DNA from: Timema cristinae
Taxonomy: Eukaryota > Arthropoda > Insecta > Phasmatodea > Timematidae
Direction of reading: 5' to 3'
DNA length: 64,000 nt
Assembly: GCA_039000515.1 (NCBI GenBank)
Contig: JBCFYV010011135.1
Coordinates: 14,026,376 to 14,090,375, forward strand
Both the position numbers and the translations under genes were made by a program. The notes under the pieces were generated by a model. That model saw only the letters and a program-made list of their open reading frames with translations, was not told the origin of the DNA and ran no database searches. Below, in pieces: positions 48,264 to 59,689 of the stretch; position 1 is the first letter of the stretch; each line of letters begins with the position of its first letter.

Positions 48264-49592
48264 ACGTACTCTGCTGCTGTCATCGTAGCTAGGGGTGACA
48301 TTTGAAAAAACGTTAGTTTGTGAGTAGAGCGAGTGTTTATTTCTTTTGCTGCATCTGTCTTTAATATAAGTTTATACTATATATAATATAAATTAAACCT
48401 TTATATCAAATTATATTATACCTATTTTCATCTATGGTAGTAGTACTTTCGTGGACTTAGAATATTTTTGTTTAATTTTAAATATTGTATTAGGAGATTA
48501 TAAGTATCTAGGAGGTGGCAAACCAACTTTTTACTCTTTGTTTACATTTAGTAACCATGGTAACGCATTAATTGTAGTAACTACATATCTACCAATTTAT
48601 TATCATCTGTAATATAATATACCTGGCTTAACCTAATATCCTTTATCAAGTAATAATTGTAAGTCAATAATAGGTTAGCACACGTTTCATAAATTCACCA
48701 TCACTGAGAGTTAGTCAACGTGGACTCTTTACGTTCACCTAAAACCAATCGCATAACAGAAACCAGGTCACGTGACGAGCTCTGAAAACCAATCGCTAGG
48801 TTTCAGCCTCGTAGGCGTGAGATGTTCTGTTAAAAGTTCAACTCATACCGCTTTAGACCGCTCTACCCTGAGATCTTAGTCACCTAAGAACCGATCTAAT
48901 ATCAAAAAGCCATCTCTAATCAATACGCATGCGCTGTAGAACTAGAAGGAAATAAGTAAGCTTCTTCACTCGCTTTTGTTAGATATTTATAGTAACCCGT
49001 TAACAGCCTGCATCAAATGCCAATCAACTCTTGAGACACAGTCGGCTAGAAATGGTAAATTTACACCAACATTAATGCACGTGGATCATTTCTGGTGAAA
49101 CATTAATGAAGATAAAGAGCTAATAGAAGTTTCTAATACTGAACATTGTCGAAATATTAAATGATATTGGTATAAAAACTTCATTGAAAAGGCCGTTTTC
49201 TGACATTTTAGAATGTCTTCACAGATAAGGACTGTGCACAGATCCTCATTCTGTCATAACAGGGACAAACTGTAATTATTAACAAGAAACTTTTGTCGCT
49301 TTGTCCCCCATCGTCACCGCGGGAAATGTCTAGTAATCATTCAAATAAGAATGTACTGCACACATTTCTTGTCTTTTTTCCCTTTTCCCCTTTTACTCCC
49401 AAACCTCGCGCGAGCTGAGTTGGGACTGCTAGGATTAAAGGCGGGGTGCTAGTGAGCATGAGTTTAGTGCAGTATTTTTGCAGTTTTTACAGCACAAACT
49501 TTTTTTGGCCAAAATAAATAAAATATTTCTTCTATAGAATCATAGAGTTTAATTTTCTGCACATGCTAATCTCAATAGTTGTTGAATATCTG
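48264..49592. other. Polinton spacer with a CCAAT/E-box cluster
   Basis: No frame longer than about 60 codons. At 48,745-48,800 a cluster reads AAAACCAATCG, GGTCACGTGACGAGCTCTG and AAAACCAATCG, echoing the E-box plus CCAAT arrangement of the terminal repeats. No capsid-like frame was found. Confidence 0.55.
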
Positions 49593-50543
49593 TCACGAGT
49601 ATTGCAGCATTTGGTGACAAACGTTTTCAGGGAGACGTACGCGTTGCAATTCAGGTTCGTAAAACGTCCCCTCCACTTCTTCGCCGTCAAGATCGGTGAG
49701 TCTATAGACGACAGGTTGTCGCAACACGACACTGCTGACTTTGAAAATCTCTTCGCTCCAATTGCTTTCGTAGCCCTTTTCAAACAGCATTTTGGATTTG
49801 CTAATACGCACCGTGTCACAGACTTTTATTTTAGGCTTCGAGTTTGGACGCCTTTTACCGTACAGATTATCTCTGACTTGAAGCACATTAGTATCTGAAA
49901 CGTTGGGGGCGCCATCTTGATACTGGAATGCTTGGAGCCATTGTAAGCGTCGACTAGAGCTTGGAGGACGTCCACATACCAATACGTGTTATTTTTGGTA
50001 AAGTAGCGCCACATGCGTCCTTTCAGAGTTCTATTGAACCGTTCCACGATGCTTGCCTTCACGTCTGGATTATGAGTGGTGTAGTAATGCACGCCTTCTT
50101 GCTTGAGAAATTTCCGGACTAGACTGCCGTGAACTCTGTCTCCTTGTCCGTCTGTATACTTAGAGGTTTACGGCCGCTTTGCTTGAAAATGTCCGAAAAG
50201 CGTCTCTCACTACGCTCCCCGTCTTGGATGGAAGCGTCCTCGCCCAGGGCATCTTACTAAACACGTCGATGATGGTGAGCAAGCACACTGCACCGTCGTT
50301 GTATTTTCTGAGACTTCGCATATCGTTGAGATCTGCTTGCCAGAGATCGTCAATGTTTGACACCACGTACTTGTTGCGTGGAAACTTTTTTTAGCACAGG
50401 TTTGTGTAGGGTATAAGCGTCCTGCGCACGAAGCCATTCTCGTACTTTTTCGGGATCTTTTTTGGACGCCTTTATGAGCGACGCCGTCCCTGCAAACCCT
50501 GCAGATGAGAAGGGTCGTAGTAGATGTCGGCTAGACGTTCCAT
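49593..50543 (-). pseudogene. Polinton integrase (DDE, retroviral type), disabled
   Basis: The integrase would insert the linear element and make the 6-bp duplication. From ATG 50543 the frames read, in order: MERLADIYYDP; AGFAGTASLIKASKK and WLRAQDAYTLHKP; DLWQADLNDMRSL with LLTIIDVFSKMPWARTLPSK; TDGQGDRVHGSLVRKF; and ASIVERFNRTLKGRMWRYF. The C-terminal part is EEIFKVSSVVLRQPVVYRL and DGEEVEGTFYEPELQRV. The three acidic residues (D of QADL, D of TDG, E of VER) are all visible, with exactly 35 residues between the last two. At least four frame changes occur (near 50500, 50390, 50165 and 49900), so no intact protein is made. Confidence 0.92.
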
Positions 50544-50583
50544 TAAGCTCTGAACGGCAGCCACTTGTTTTCATCCACCCTCT

Positions 50584-51190
50584 TTAGTTTCTTCTTCTTT
50601 GGGCGTTGCGATGGTGTAAGTGTTTGTGGTATGGGCGTCGGATCTCTAATGGGGCCAAACGTTTTGGGTTTATAATAAATTCTTTCGGAACGTTTATATT
50701 TTGCAGCGCCGTAAGAAACTCTCGCCACCCTGAAGGTTCGCTGTGTCTTCTTGCTCTGACCAGATCGTTGACTAAATCCACAATATTGGATCCACGAAGA
50801 GGCGTATCTTGAATACTCACTTCGCCATTTGAGTCCCAAGAGATGCCACCTCGGGACTTAATATGTTCTAGTAAAAGTTCAGCTTTTTTACGTGCCTGTG
50901 CTGGTACAGTATTAAGTACAGTTGGGATGGGAAGTACAGACACTTCAGGGGGTGGTGGTGGTGGTTTCAGATGGTGGAGGGTGTTGACTAAAGTGTAGAT
51001 AGCGCTGTAGCACTTGTTGGTATAAAGTCCATTTAGACTTGTCGTCAAGTTTTGAAGCGAGGATTTTTTCCATTTCCTTGTCCAACTCGGAGACCACTAG
51101 ATTTGTTGCCGAAGCCGTTTGTTGGTGGTGTTGCTCGTAATGGTGTCATGTTTCCGGGGAAACCAATATCATCTTTTTCGTGTGTTCCAT
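50584..51190 (-). pseudogene. Conserved Polinton protein with GSNIVDLVND motif, disabled
   Basis: From ATG 51190 the first frame reads MEHTKKMILVSPET and, after an in-frame TGA (51148-51146), VVSELDKEMEKILASKLDDK and WTLYQQVLQRYL. A frame change in the CCACC run near 50960 leads to SRGGISWDSNGEVSIQD, GSNIVDLVNDLVRARR and EPSGWREFLTALQNINVP. This pair of regions is familiar to me from proteins encoded beside Polinton and adintovirus integrases. Its function is not settled; a core or capsid-associated role is only a guess. It sits 41 bases upstream of the integrase start. Confidence 0.75.
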
Positions 51191-51193
51191 TAT

Positions 51194-51523
51194 TTACTTG
51201 TTGAATAAGGAACCGAGGACCCCACTGTTTAAAGGGGCTATAAGTAAGGGCAAGAACGCTCCTCCTTTCTGAACGAGTAGTCGTATCTTCTTCTTCCAGC
51301 ACTCTCCTCGTTTAACCAGCTTGCACAACACCTGCTTGTGAGCAGTAAATTTGTCTTCTGCGCATTTTTCAGCGGTACCCGCCCTTTTAAAGTGTTGTAG
51401 GCACTCTCGCAAACAGAGTCAAGAGTTTTTGTCGGCCGTTTTCATCAAGGCAACTCGTTGTTGCGGGTTCATGGGATACATCGCACGTAGCAAAGTGGCC
51501 TGCTTCAGCACTTTGGGACTCAT
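51194..51523 (-). pseudogene. Small Polinton protein, basic with hydrophobic C-terminus, disabled
   Basis: ATG 51523 opens MSPKVLKQATLLRAMYPMNP. An in-frame TGA follows at 51421-51419. The frame then continues with ECLQHFKRAGTAEKC and LVKRGECWKKKIRLL to a hydrophobic end, GGAFLPLLIAPLNSGVLGSL. Similar Gly-Phe-Leu-Pro tails occur in small proteins of Polintons and adintoviruses and have been suggested to act on membranes or in cores. The stop lies four bases before the ATG of the next gene downstream. Confidence 0.65.
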
Positions 51524-51525
51524 GG

Positions 51526-52185
51526 TTATGAAATGATCTGTAAGCGGGAAGTGTCAGTGTTTTTATAGCTTTTGCGCGGTAGATACACGCAACAGCCGAC
51601 ATTTGTGCGGGTTCTATATCTGAACCATTCTGGTGTACCTTGTTTGAAATCTAGTAATATAAAGCCGTGAGGCGTACTTGTAGCATCGGTGTAAGCCTCT
51701 TGTAAAACACGGGGATTTTCAGGACATACTTGTCGTGCAAAGTTTTGAATCTGAGCTTTATCCCTGGGATTTTTAGAAAGCACGATATAATGTGCGTTTA
51801 AGGAAATGTCTCTTTGGCCCTTGCCCTGATGGAATATATTTTGTGTAAGGTACATGACGCTAATATTTTGATGGTGGCATCCTTTGGTGAAAAGATCGAC
51901 GACCACTTCGTTGGCTTCACGCATCAGGTCGTCCAGGATAATCAGCTGTGGAGAGTCATTACAGACGTCATCCATTTCCGGCAAACCCTTATAGAATATG
52001 ACGTGGGGACTTGTCCCATCTTGTTCGAATCCCAGTTGCCATAAAGCATAATACCATGTGACTTTATCAAATTTAACGTCACACATTGTGTCCAAGTGAC
52101 GGATAAAGTCTGCTACAAAATGTGACTTTCCACAGCCGGAAGGGCCGCTTATGATGGCCGAAAATTAATGTTTCAACTTGTCCAT
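51526..52185 (-). pseudogene. Polinton FtsK/HerA-type packaging ATPase, stop at codon 7
   Basis: Family members are P-loop ATPases thought to package the Polinton genome. ATG 52185 opens MDKLKH and is followed by an in-frame TAA (52167-52165). The same frame then runs open for about 210 codons: IISGPSGCGKSHFVADFI (Walker A), SPQLIILDDLMREANEVV (Walker B), VMYLTQNIFHQGK and the ending TPEWFRYRTR. Apart from the early stop the frame looks complete. Restart at the methionine at 52095 would lose the Walker A loop. The stop lies three bases before the next gene's ATG, a tightly packed order. Confidence 0.88.
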
Positions 52186-52222
52186 AATGTTTGAGACTGA
52201 GCTTATAAGCTATATGAGCTTG

Positions 52223-52230
52223 TATTTATA
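52223..52230 (-). promoter_or_regulatory. TATA box (TATAAATA) for the ATPase-integrase block
   Basis: It lies 38-45 bases upstream of the ATPase ATG, on the minus strand, and is the first clear core promoter upstream of the packed block. Confidence 0.6.
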
Positions 52231-52239
52231 GTATAGGAG

Positions 52240-52907
52240 GGAGGTGTGGGGTATTGACGTTAAAACACAAACATAACAATTTTTTCAATATTTATTTGGT
52301 CATAAAAAAGTATATACACAGTGTAAAGTATACTGTGAATATTTACAATATATAATTATAATTATTAGTATAAACATAACTGGTTTTGTTTACAATATTT
52401 ATTTACACACAGTAAAAAGTATACTGTGAATATTTACAATAGGGGGGGGGGGGGATAGTGGCCTTGGTACTAAATAAAGATGGTTTCAATTTAAAATAAA
52501 ATAAATATATATACAGTTTATTATATATTTGAATAGATTTAAATTAAAAATGTATACAATCAGTTTATTATACTTGACTAGAAAGATATATATATATATA
52601 ATAATATATTTAATATATCAAACAATTTATTAGATTTAAAATAAAAATATATACAAACAATTTATTATAATTAAAATATATATATACAAACAACTAATTG
52701 ACTAGAAAGAATCCGGGGGGGTGGACTGTACTGGCAAATAAAAAATATAAAAAAGTACCCCGGGTGCATAAAATAAAATAAAAAAATTTGCTTGTTTTCA
52801 TGCAGAAAAAAAATATGAAAAAATTTTCAAATATTTGAAAAATGGTATGTCAGTGGAACTGTCTAGAGTGAAATAAAAAAAGATGATTATTCAGCCCGTC
52901 TATATTA
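52240..52907. other. AT-rich non-coding gap in the Polinton
   Basis: A strongly AT-rich stretch (tandem TATATA and AATTTATTATA motifs, a G run at 52442-52454) separates polymerase from ATPase. No coding frame. It could be the scar of lost genes. Confidence 0.6.
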
Positions 52908-55900
52908 TCACATTTTATTCGTGGCGAGTGCGTTTACAAGGACTCTGATATCCAAACGGAACGTATTAAAATCATCGGTTATCAGCCGTTTGGTGTACAT
53001 GGTCCGGTAAACTTATGTCTACGAAACGGTACATACAGTCGCAAGACCTTTTCTTACAATTTTGTGCGGTATCTGTATGTTACTTTCCGCAGCCTGTTCA
53101 GTGACCATCGCTTTCAAAACGTCAAAATTAACATCGTTCCGGTTGCCATAGTATATGGTGATTCGCGAACCTTGCACACCGTTTTTGTTTTGGCAGGATC
53201 GCCGCTAACACAATATCGGTAAACGTAATTCTTGGGACCGCCAGATACAAAGGCACTAGTGTAGCTTCCCGGACCGTAATCCTGAAGTTCATCAGTGAGG
53301 TCACCTAATAAGTCTCCGGTCGGCGGACTCCAATCGCCGGGGCGTTCGGTGAATAGAACGCTATTGTATCATAATACAAAACGCTCAAGGATACTGCATA
53401 AGTGCAACCTAGCCATAGAAGTCGTGTAGCACGCCACCGCCACACTCGTGTTATGGTTAGGGTGCAGCGCGTCACGCGCATCCTTGTAATTGAGGAACAT
53501 AACCTAATCATTTACATCAATGACGCTGTCCACGGTGATTGTACGGATCCGTCGGGTACTTGTGGATGCCCTGATAGTCGTTAACAACGGCTACGTGTGG
53601 TAAATCGGGTCTTTGCCCAAACTTTCCCCATAGTGAATTTAAAAAAAGTTTAGCCAGAGTGCGGAGACCAGGGTTTTTACAAACAGAGCCGAAATCTAGT
53701 TTTACCCCTTCCCTTTTCTCATAATTTTGAATGTATGCTAACTTTTCCTCTTGTGAGGTACACCACTCTGGCCATCCGCTGGCTTCTTTTTTAATTTTCA
53801 AAAAAGTATCAATGTACCCGTGAAACAGGCCGCCAGAACGCGTCTGACGGTCATAAACCTATACATTGTACTCCCACACTTCGTGCACTGCTTCAACGGT
53901 GTAGCCTTTCTCAACGGCTTTCCGGATCTCGTCAATCACCCAGACGCCTGTCAACCAGCGATATTTTTTGTCGTTGTGCGACACGCGCCTTGGTTTTTCT
54001 CCTCTCCGCATTTCCTGCACAAGATAACATTAGCTTGTCGTGCATCCATGTAGGCAATACGGGTAGAAATAAATCCCGCGGAGGCGTCAATGTAATCTTG
54101 GCTATGCCTTCTACTTGATCTATAGACGGACAATTTGGTTCCAAGTGAATTTTGGGGTGGCCGACGGGGTATTTTTTGTACTTGCAAACGTATGGATACA
54201 ATGAACACACATCCAAGTACTTGATCTTCTACCCACAAGAAAGGTCTGCTTCGTGGAAGAGCTTGATACAATTTGTACGCCCGGCAAAGAATGCATCCCT
54301 GGGACTGAGAGGTTCCTTGGTATACACCTGTGTTGGAGTAAAAATTGCTGCAAGTCCTTGTCTGTGCGTTTCATCGCATTAAACATACACTCCCACATCT
54401 CTACGACCGTTTAGCCGGCATTCTTAAAGTTTTCATCACAATCCATGGTCGCTTCATAGCGCGTCTCCATGGTCTCGTGGGGACTATTTTTGATAGGGGT
54501 GGTCCTGTCAGGGTAACAGAGAGGGCCCCCGTGCCAATAACAGCCCAGAACTGGAAGACGGTGGTGGTATCTCCAGCTTTAACAACGCCGTCTACACGTC
54601 GCCCTAACACATATTCCTCACGGCCGTTACCCGCATGAAGAATAGAGACACCGCGTTGATGGGCCTCCCAGCAGAGCCATTGTACAGCGACGTGTGACTG
54701 TTGGGCTGCGCACCGATAGCCACCGTTAGGGATAATACCGATAGTATTCTCCTTAAAATGACTTCGGCGGTAAACCAACATGGCCGCTCCAGCTATCGTA
54801 CACGCCTCTCTGAAAGGATCCACCTTTGCTTTCTCCATGAGTATCTCTCTAAACTTCAGGCAGGCCTTCCGTAGGATCTCTACATCTTTCACACAATACA
54901 GTTCCAACTCGCGTTTAAAATCAAAGACATAATTTTCTTTGACCAACGCGTCATACCACTTCTCAAAGTGCTCCTTTCCCTTAACTGACATCTCGCCGAT
55001 GCCGTAGTCCTCCTTTGGCGGCGAGGCACCCCTATACCCCGCGTTTTATTTTTTGTTGAAAAAATGGGGGAAATGTCCCTTGGCCAAAGACTCGTCCAAG
55101 CCGAAAGTTTTGGGCAATTTGGACACCGACATAGGGAGAAAGTTCAGTGAGTCAATAAATTGGAGCGGGCCGTAACGCATGTACATGATTTTCCCACCGT
55201 TCATTATGAGTTCTGGAGTCCATTTTTTTACCTCCATAATATATTTTAAAATAAAATTTCCATCATAGGATTTAGCGTTATGACCTAGAAGGGTGATATC
55301 CTTAAATTTGGAAGCTTTAATTTGCACTATGAATTCAAAAAATTGGGCCATTGTGGTATCATCCTTGAATATGCGAGTCCTATCGCCCCCACATTCGGTG
55401 CAATGATAGTGATTTGCATCTATATGAACGCAGGCCTTGCAACACGTCTGCACGACACATAGGTTAGGTTCGTGGAAATACGTGCCGGCCGCACCTTGAA
55501 GAAGCGTTTCTTGTCTGCATTCAAAACCATAGAATACAAACATGAAATGGCTCTTTTCCAGTGTTGGCTTGGATGGGGCCTGCTTCATATAACAGAAATG
55601 ACCAAAAGGAACGATGGATCTCGCATACTCTACAAAAAGTCTCATAACACCTATGTGAAAAATTTGATCTTTCCAAACTGAAATATTAACCGCATACCTC
55701 GCAAACCTTTTTGACATCACAGACCGACCTGTGACCGCTGAAAAAACCGGGACGTTTATGGTTATCAAACACGGCTGGTTTGTGAACCATCGCCCGCAGT
55801 CTTTACAGACCACAGATCGGCCTCCTTTACAAACCACTTTAGCGTAGCACTTTTTGCACGAGGACTCGCACTTGTGTTTGTTCTTATCATTGAACGGCAC

Positions 55901-56692
55901 ACGGCACTCACGGCAAAAGTACGAGCACTTAAATGCGGCTGTCAAGGATGTTATGACATCAAAATTGGTTTTGCTTGTCGTCGTGAAAATACAAATCAAG
56001 GTGCCCCTTAAAGGAATGTTCGGAGGGAGTAGGCCCTTCGTACAAGATCTGTCTCCCTCTACGTTCCCTAAATACCGTGCTTTTGTATTCGGAGAGGTAT
56101 GCTTGAAATTGTTTCAGCTCGGTTATTCCACCACCCTTCAAAAGATTCACACGGGCATCACGGCATACATCTTCTGCTTTGAGTTTTTGAATATTACGAC
56201 CCCATTTGATTTGTCTAAAGGTGTTCACGTCCATACATCCTGGTTCTTTTTTATTGTCACATATATCTTTGGCGACAACCAGTGCACGGGCAAGGCAAAG
56301 ACTGTCGCCATTTTGAATCGTAATGATCCATGGTTTTTGAGGCTATATGTGCAAGCGGGAGAGAGTTTATCACATTTATGATAACCCCTCCCACGAGGCT
56401 CCTTAAAGTGGCAGAGCTTAACGTACAGTGGTGCTTTACTCAAAAACAAACTATTACTCTGCAACACGCGACTTACGTTATCAAGCACCGCTCTAGCGTC
56501 TAGCTGGTCTGCCCGTCTAAATGAGACATACACAGGGCTTAACGTTGAGTCAGTGCTACTCAAAAGCAAGCCAACGTGGTCATCGGCGCTAACGCCATGG
56601 TCCTGCAACCGATGGAGCAAATTAGTAATTTGTTCTTCAAGCCAGCTTATTGCGTCACGATCGCTTGCTGGTGCACCAAGATGTACGGTAAT
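52908..56692 (-). pseudogene. Protein-primed family B DNA polymerase, disabled
   Basis: This enzyme would copy the Polinton from its protein-bound ends. Segments in order: N-terminal region (SWLEEQITNLLHRLQDHG, then IITIQNGDSLCLARALVVAK); a cysteine-rich part (CRECRVPF, CKKCYAKVVC); exonuclease domain (FYGFECRQE, LLGHNAKSYDGNFIL); GCYWHGGPLCY; palm motif A (YLDVCSLYPYV near 54.2 kb); motif B (KNPGLRTLAKLFLNSLWGKF, 53678-53610); and motif C near 53365-53379, where the frame breaks. In-frame stops occur at 55048-55046, 54413-54411 and 54231-54229, with further frame changes near 56.3, 56.0, 54.5, 54.3, 53.85 and 53.5 kb. The first exonuclease acidic motif has Gly (codon 55528-55526) where the family has Asp. 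About 1,250 codons, normal for the family. A Gly/Pro-rich frame upstream (56786-57041) may be part of its N-terminus. Confidence 0.93.
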
Positions 56693-57104
56693 TTATCTAC
56701 TAGTATAAAAGAAACGCCTCAATTATTTAATCCTCTCTTCCACGATACGGAGAGGGACGCCATTTAACAGGGTACCGCCTACCTGTTTACCGGGCCACTA
56801 ATTCCCAGTTGTGGGGCCAAGAGGGTGCCACTATCACCAGCTCCATGGGCCCCATCTCCCTCGCCTCCGCTGGGGCTCGAACCCCATCTCCCTGGCGTAG
56901 AGGCAGGGGTGAAGATGTTACGACAGGCGGGGGCACCGGGGCTCGAACCCCATCTCCCTGACGCTGGGGCGATGTGGCTACACCGGGTTGGAGGAGTCCC
57001 ATAGCTGGTGGTGTTGTTGTTGTGGTCGTCCCTCCATTTCCGGCCTCCATTTCCACTATAATACATGTCAAAGTAAGAATTGCCACAAACATGCGCGTAT
57101 TTTT

Positions 57105-58140
57105 CCCTAAACATAATTGCTTTAGCTGAAACCCACAGAGTCAGCATTTGTGTGGAGGGAGAGTGAAAAAAACACGCTTATTTTACCCTGGTAAGATTTG
57201 ACTCAAACTTGTCTCTTTAATACTTTTGGTATTAATATAATATGTTAAATTTTTCTCTAAACATAATTGCTTTAGCGAAACCCGCTGAGTCAGCATTTGT
57301 GTGGAGGGAGAGTGAAAAAAAATACGCTTAATTTACCCTGGTAAGATTTGAACCTCAAACTTATCTCTTTAATACTCTTGTTATTAATATAATATGTTAA
57401 ATTTTCCCCTAAACATAATTGCTTTAGCTGAAACCCACAGTCAGCATTTGTGTGGAGGGAGAGTGAAAAAACACACCCTGGTAAGATTTTAACCTCAAAC
57501 TTGTCTCTTTAATACTTTTCTTATTAATATAATATGTTAAATTTTTCCATAAACATAATTGCTTTAGCTGAAACCCACAGAGTCAGCATTTGTGGGGAGG
57601 GAGAGTGAAAAAAACACAGCCTGGTAAGATATGAACCTCAAACTTATCTCTTTAATACTTTTATTATTAATAAAATATGTTAAATTTTTCCCTAAACATA
57701 ATTGCTTTAGCTGAAACCCACAGAGCCAGCATTTGTGTGGAGGGAGAGTGAAAAAAACACAGCCTGGTAAGATATGAACCTCAAACTTATCTCTTTAATA
57801 CTTTTATTAATATAATATGTTAAATTTTTCCCTAAACATAATTGCTTTAGCTGAAACCCACAGAGTCAGCATTTGTGTGGAAGGGAGAGTGAAAAAACAC
57901 ACCTATTTTACCTGGTAAGATTTGAACCTCAAACTTGTCTCTTTAATACTTTTATTATTAATATAATATGTTAAATATTTCCCTGAACATAATTGCTTTA
58001 GCTGAAACCCACAGAGTCAGCATTTGTGTGGGGGAGAGTGAAAAAACAAGCCTATTTTACCCTGGTAATATTTGAACCTCAAACTTATCTCTTTAATACT
58101 TTTATTATTAATATAATATGTCACATAATGGCTTTAGCTG
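57105..58140. repeat. Tandem array, about 7.5 units of 135-152 bp
   Basis: The marker CATAATTGCTTTAGC recurs at 57112, 57262, 57414, 57554, 57697, 57837 and 57988, with a variant at 58123. Each unit holds CAGCATTTGTGTGGAGGGAG, then GGTAAGATTTGAACCTCAAA and TTAATATAATATGTTAAA. The first two segments resemble the reversed SINE-A body and box B. It lies directly upstream of the polymerase gene. Confidence 0.93.
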
Positions 58141-59013
58141 AAACTGGCATTCACAAAGTGTGTTCACCATAAAAAAATTCATCGTGCCATTGTGATATAG
58201 GCAGCCCTAAGTGAAATTTATTTATGTAATTAAAACAAGTCATTTTATCAACCGAGCTTACGTCTTAAGATACTTTACGGCTGAATTTGTTCAACTACGT
58301 ACATCAGTAATTAATGTGACGATTTATTGAACAAAGAGCCTCAGATTTTATTTTCGACCTGGGAAAATATATATTGATCAGTTTAGGGTATTATCTTCTC
58401 GTAATGAATTGAGCGTTTTTTTAAGCCTGCATAATGAGGGGATAGTCAACCCGCAGTACTCAACACAAACTATGTTCACATACACTCCCAGAGGGTAGCA
58501 ACCATTAAGAAACCCGGCTGTCGTCAGATCTAAACAGTATGCTAGCGCTATCTGTTATAATTTCTACAAGTTACATACAGCACTCCTGTAAATTGTAGGA
58601 AAACATTGGGTAATATTCCAGCGGATTTGTTTACAACCCCCTGAAAGTGTACAGACTTTTGGTGAAACGTGAATTTAAAGTGTCAATTATAATTTTCTGC
58701 CTTTGTACAGGAAATGAACCCTTGTCCAGACACTAAAGTGCTGTTTGAATATCGGCAATTATAATTTTCTGTCTTGTACAAAATATCAGTCAGGAGCAGT
58801 TATTTTAAAAACTAAACCAGTATTTTCGCTTATGCACTGGAATTGAACCAGGGACTCCCCCAATGGCTCAGCAGGGTTTTTAAGTGTATAAATCGTACAG
58901 GTGACAAAAGGGTTCGAGCTAGTGACAATATAACGGTGTTTGTGCGAGAGAGAGAGAGAGCTTACACACACAGGCTACTTTCAAACTAGTGACAATGTGT
59001 AGATGGTACTCAC
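58141..59013. other. Polinton right arm, unrecognised
   Basis: It contains a twice-used ATTATAATTTTCTG motif (58,685 and 58,758), a tRNA-like scrap near 58,835-58,890 (GGAATTGAACCAGGGACTCC) and a GA run near 58,942. Any terminal exon of the 59-kb gene should lie here or further left, but I could not identify it. Confidence 0.4.
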
Positions 59014-59506
59014 ATATCAGCCGGTCAATTTCCTCTAGATCCCTGTAAGCATCTGTGATCCCGCTTGATGTTGGACGGGTGACGGGCGTGATGGCAGCCC
59101 CAAAGGCGGGGGATGGCGTGCTCACACCTGCCAATCTGAAATTAAATAAATACATATTATTTACTATCGGGGGGGGGGGGGGGGGAACAAAAAAAAACTC
59201 TCAAGTTTCTATTTCTCTAATTTACCTAGCGTCCATTCATTCCCTGCAATACAGATCCCGTCCTCTGTGAAAAAGCTCAAGGGATCGGCACTGTTAGGCG
59301 GTGAAGGCGGGACCAGGGCCACAAACGCTTCAGGGCCGTCTACTTGATAGTCTATAAAAAACAAGAAAATCCATCTGTACACCAAAGTCTATAAATCAAG
59401 AAAAAAAACCTCTGTACCCCCCAAAGACTAGTCACCCATTAAAAAATACAAGAAGTTTTAAAAATTTATCTGAATTTAACAAATTTTCCAGCTCGTTGAA
59501 ACTCAT
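59014..59506 (-). CDS. Unknown spliced Polinton gene, three exons visible
   Basis: ATG 59506 starts MSFNELENLLNSDKFLKLL. The exon 1 donor is either GTATTT or GTGACT, close to 59430-59450. Exon 2 (59351-59226; acceptor TTTTTTATAG, donor GTAAAT) reads YQVDGPEAFVALVPPSPP and ADPLSFFTEDGICIAGNEW. Exon 3 (59127-59014; acceptor GATTGGCAG, donor GTGAGT) reads GVSTPSPAFGAAITPVTRP and ITDAYRDLEEIDRLI. Phases of exons 2 and 3 agree and no stop interrupts them, unlike the other genes of this element. The composition (acidic, proline-rich, aromatic clusters) resembles a transcriptional activation domain. I recognise no family. The 3' end was not found. Confidence 0.55.
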
Positions 59507-59569
59507 CTTGATCGATGCTAATCTGTGGTTGATGCAAATTGAAATGAACGATTGTAAATAATTCTGGGC

Positions 59570-59577
59570 TATTTATA
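59570..59577 (-). promoter_or_regulatory. TATA box (TATAAATA) of the 59-kb gene
   Basis: GAGGGTATAAATAGCCC on the minus strand lies 64-71 bases upstream of the ATG at 59506, a normal distance for a short leader. Confidence 0.65.
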
Positions 59578-59689
59578 CCCTCTTCAAAGAGCTGGCCGCC
59601 TGTAATGACCTAAATACTGTAATGTGTCTCTGCGCATGCACTATAAAAATCTGTCCATAAGACCAGCTGTAAATCCCGTTAACTCGTTA

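Noticed and set aside
49532..49898. Plus-strand frames opposite the integrase
   Set aside because: They mirror the conserved minus-strand integrase C-terminus.
53820..54638. Plus-strand frames within 53.8-54.6 kb
   Set aside because: They overlap polymerase motif regions that are clearly conserved on the minus strand.
57105..58140. Regularly spaced repeats that could suggest a CRISPR array
   Set aside because: The units are 135-152 bp and repeated as whole units, with no unique spacers, and the genome is animal. It is a tandem satellite.
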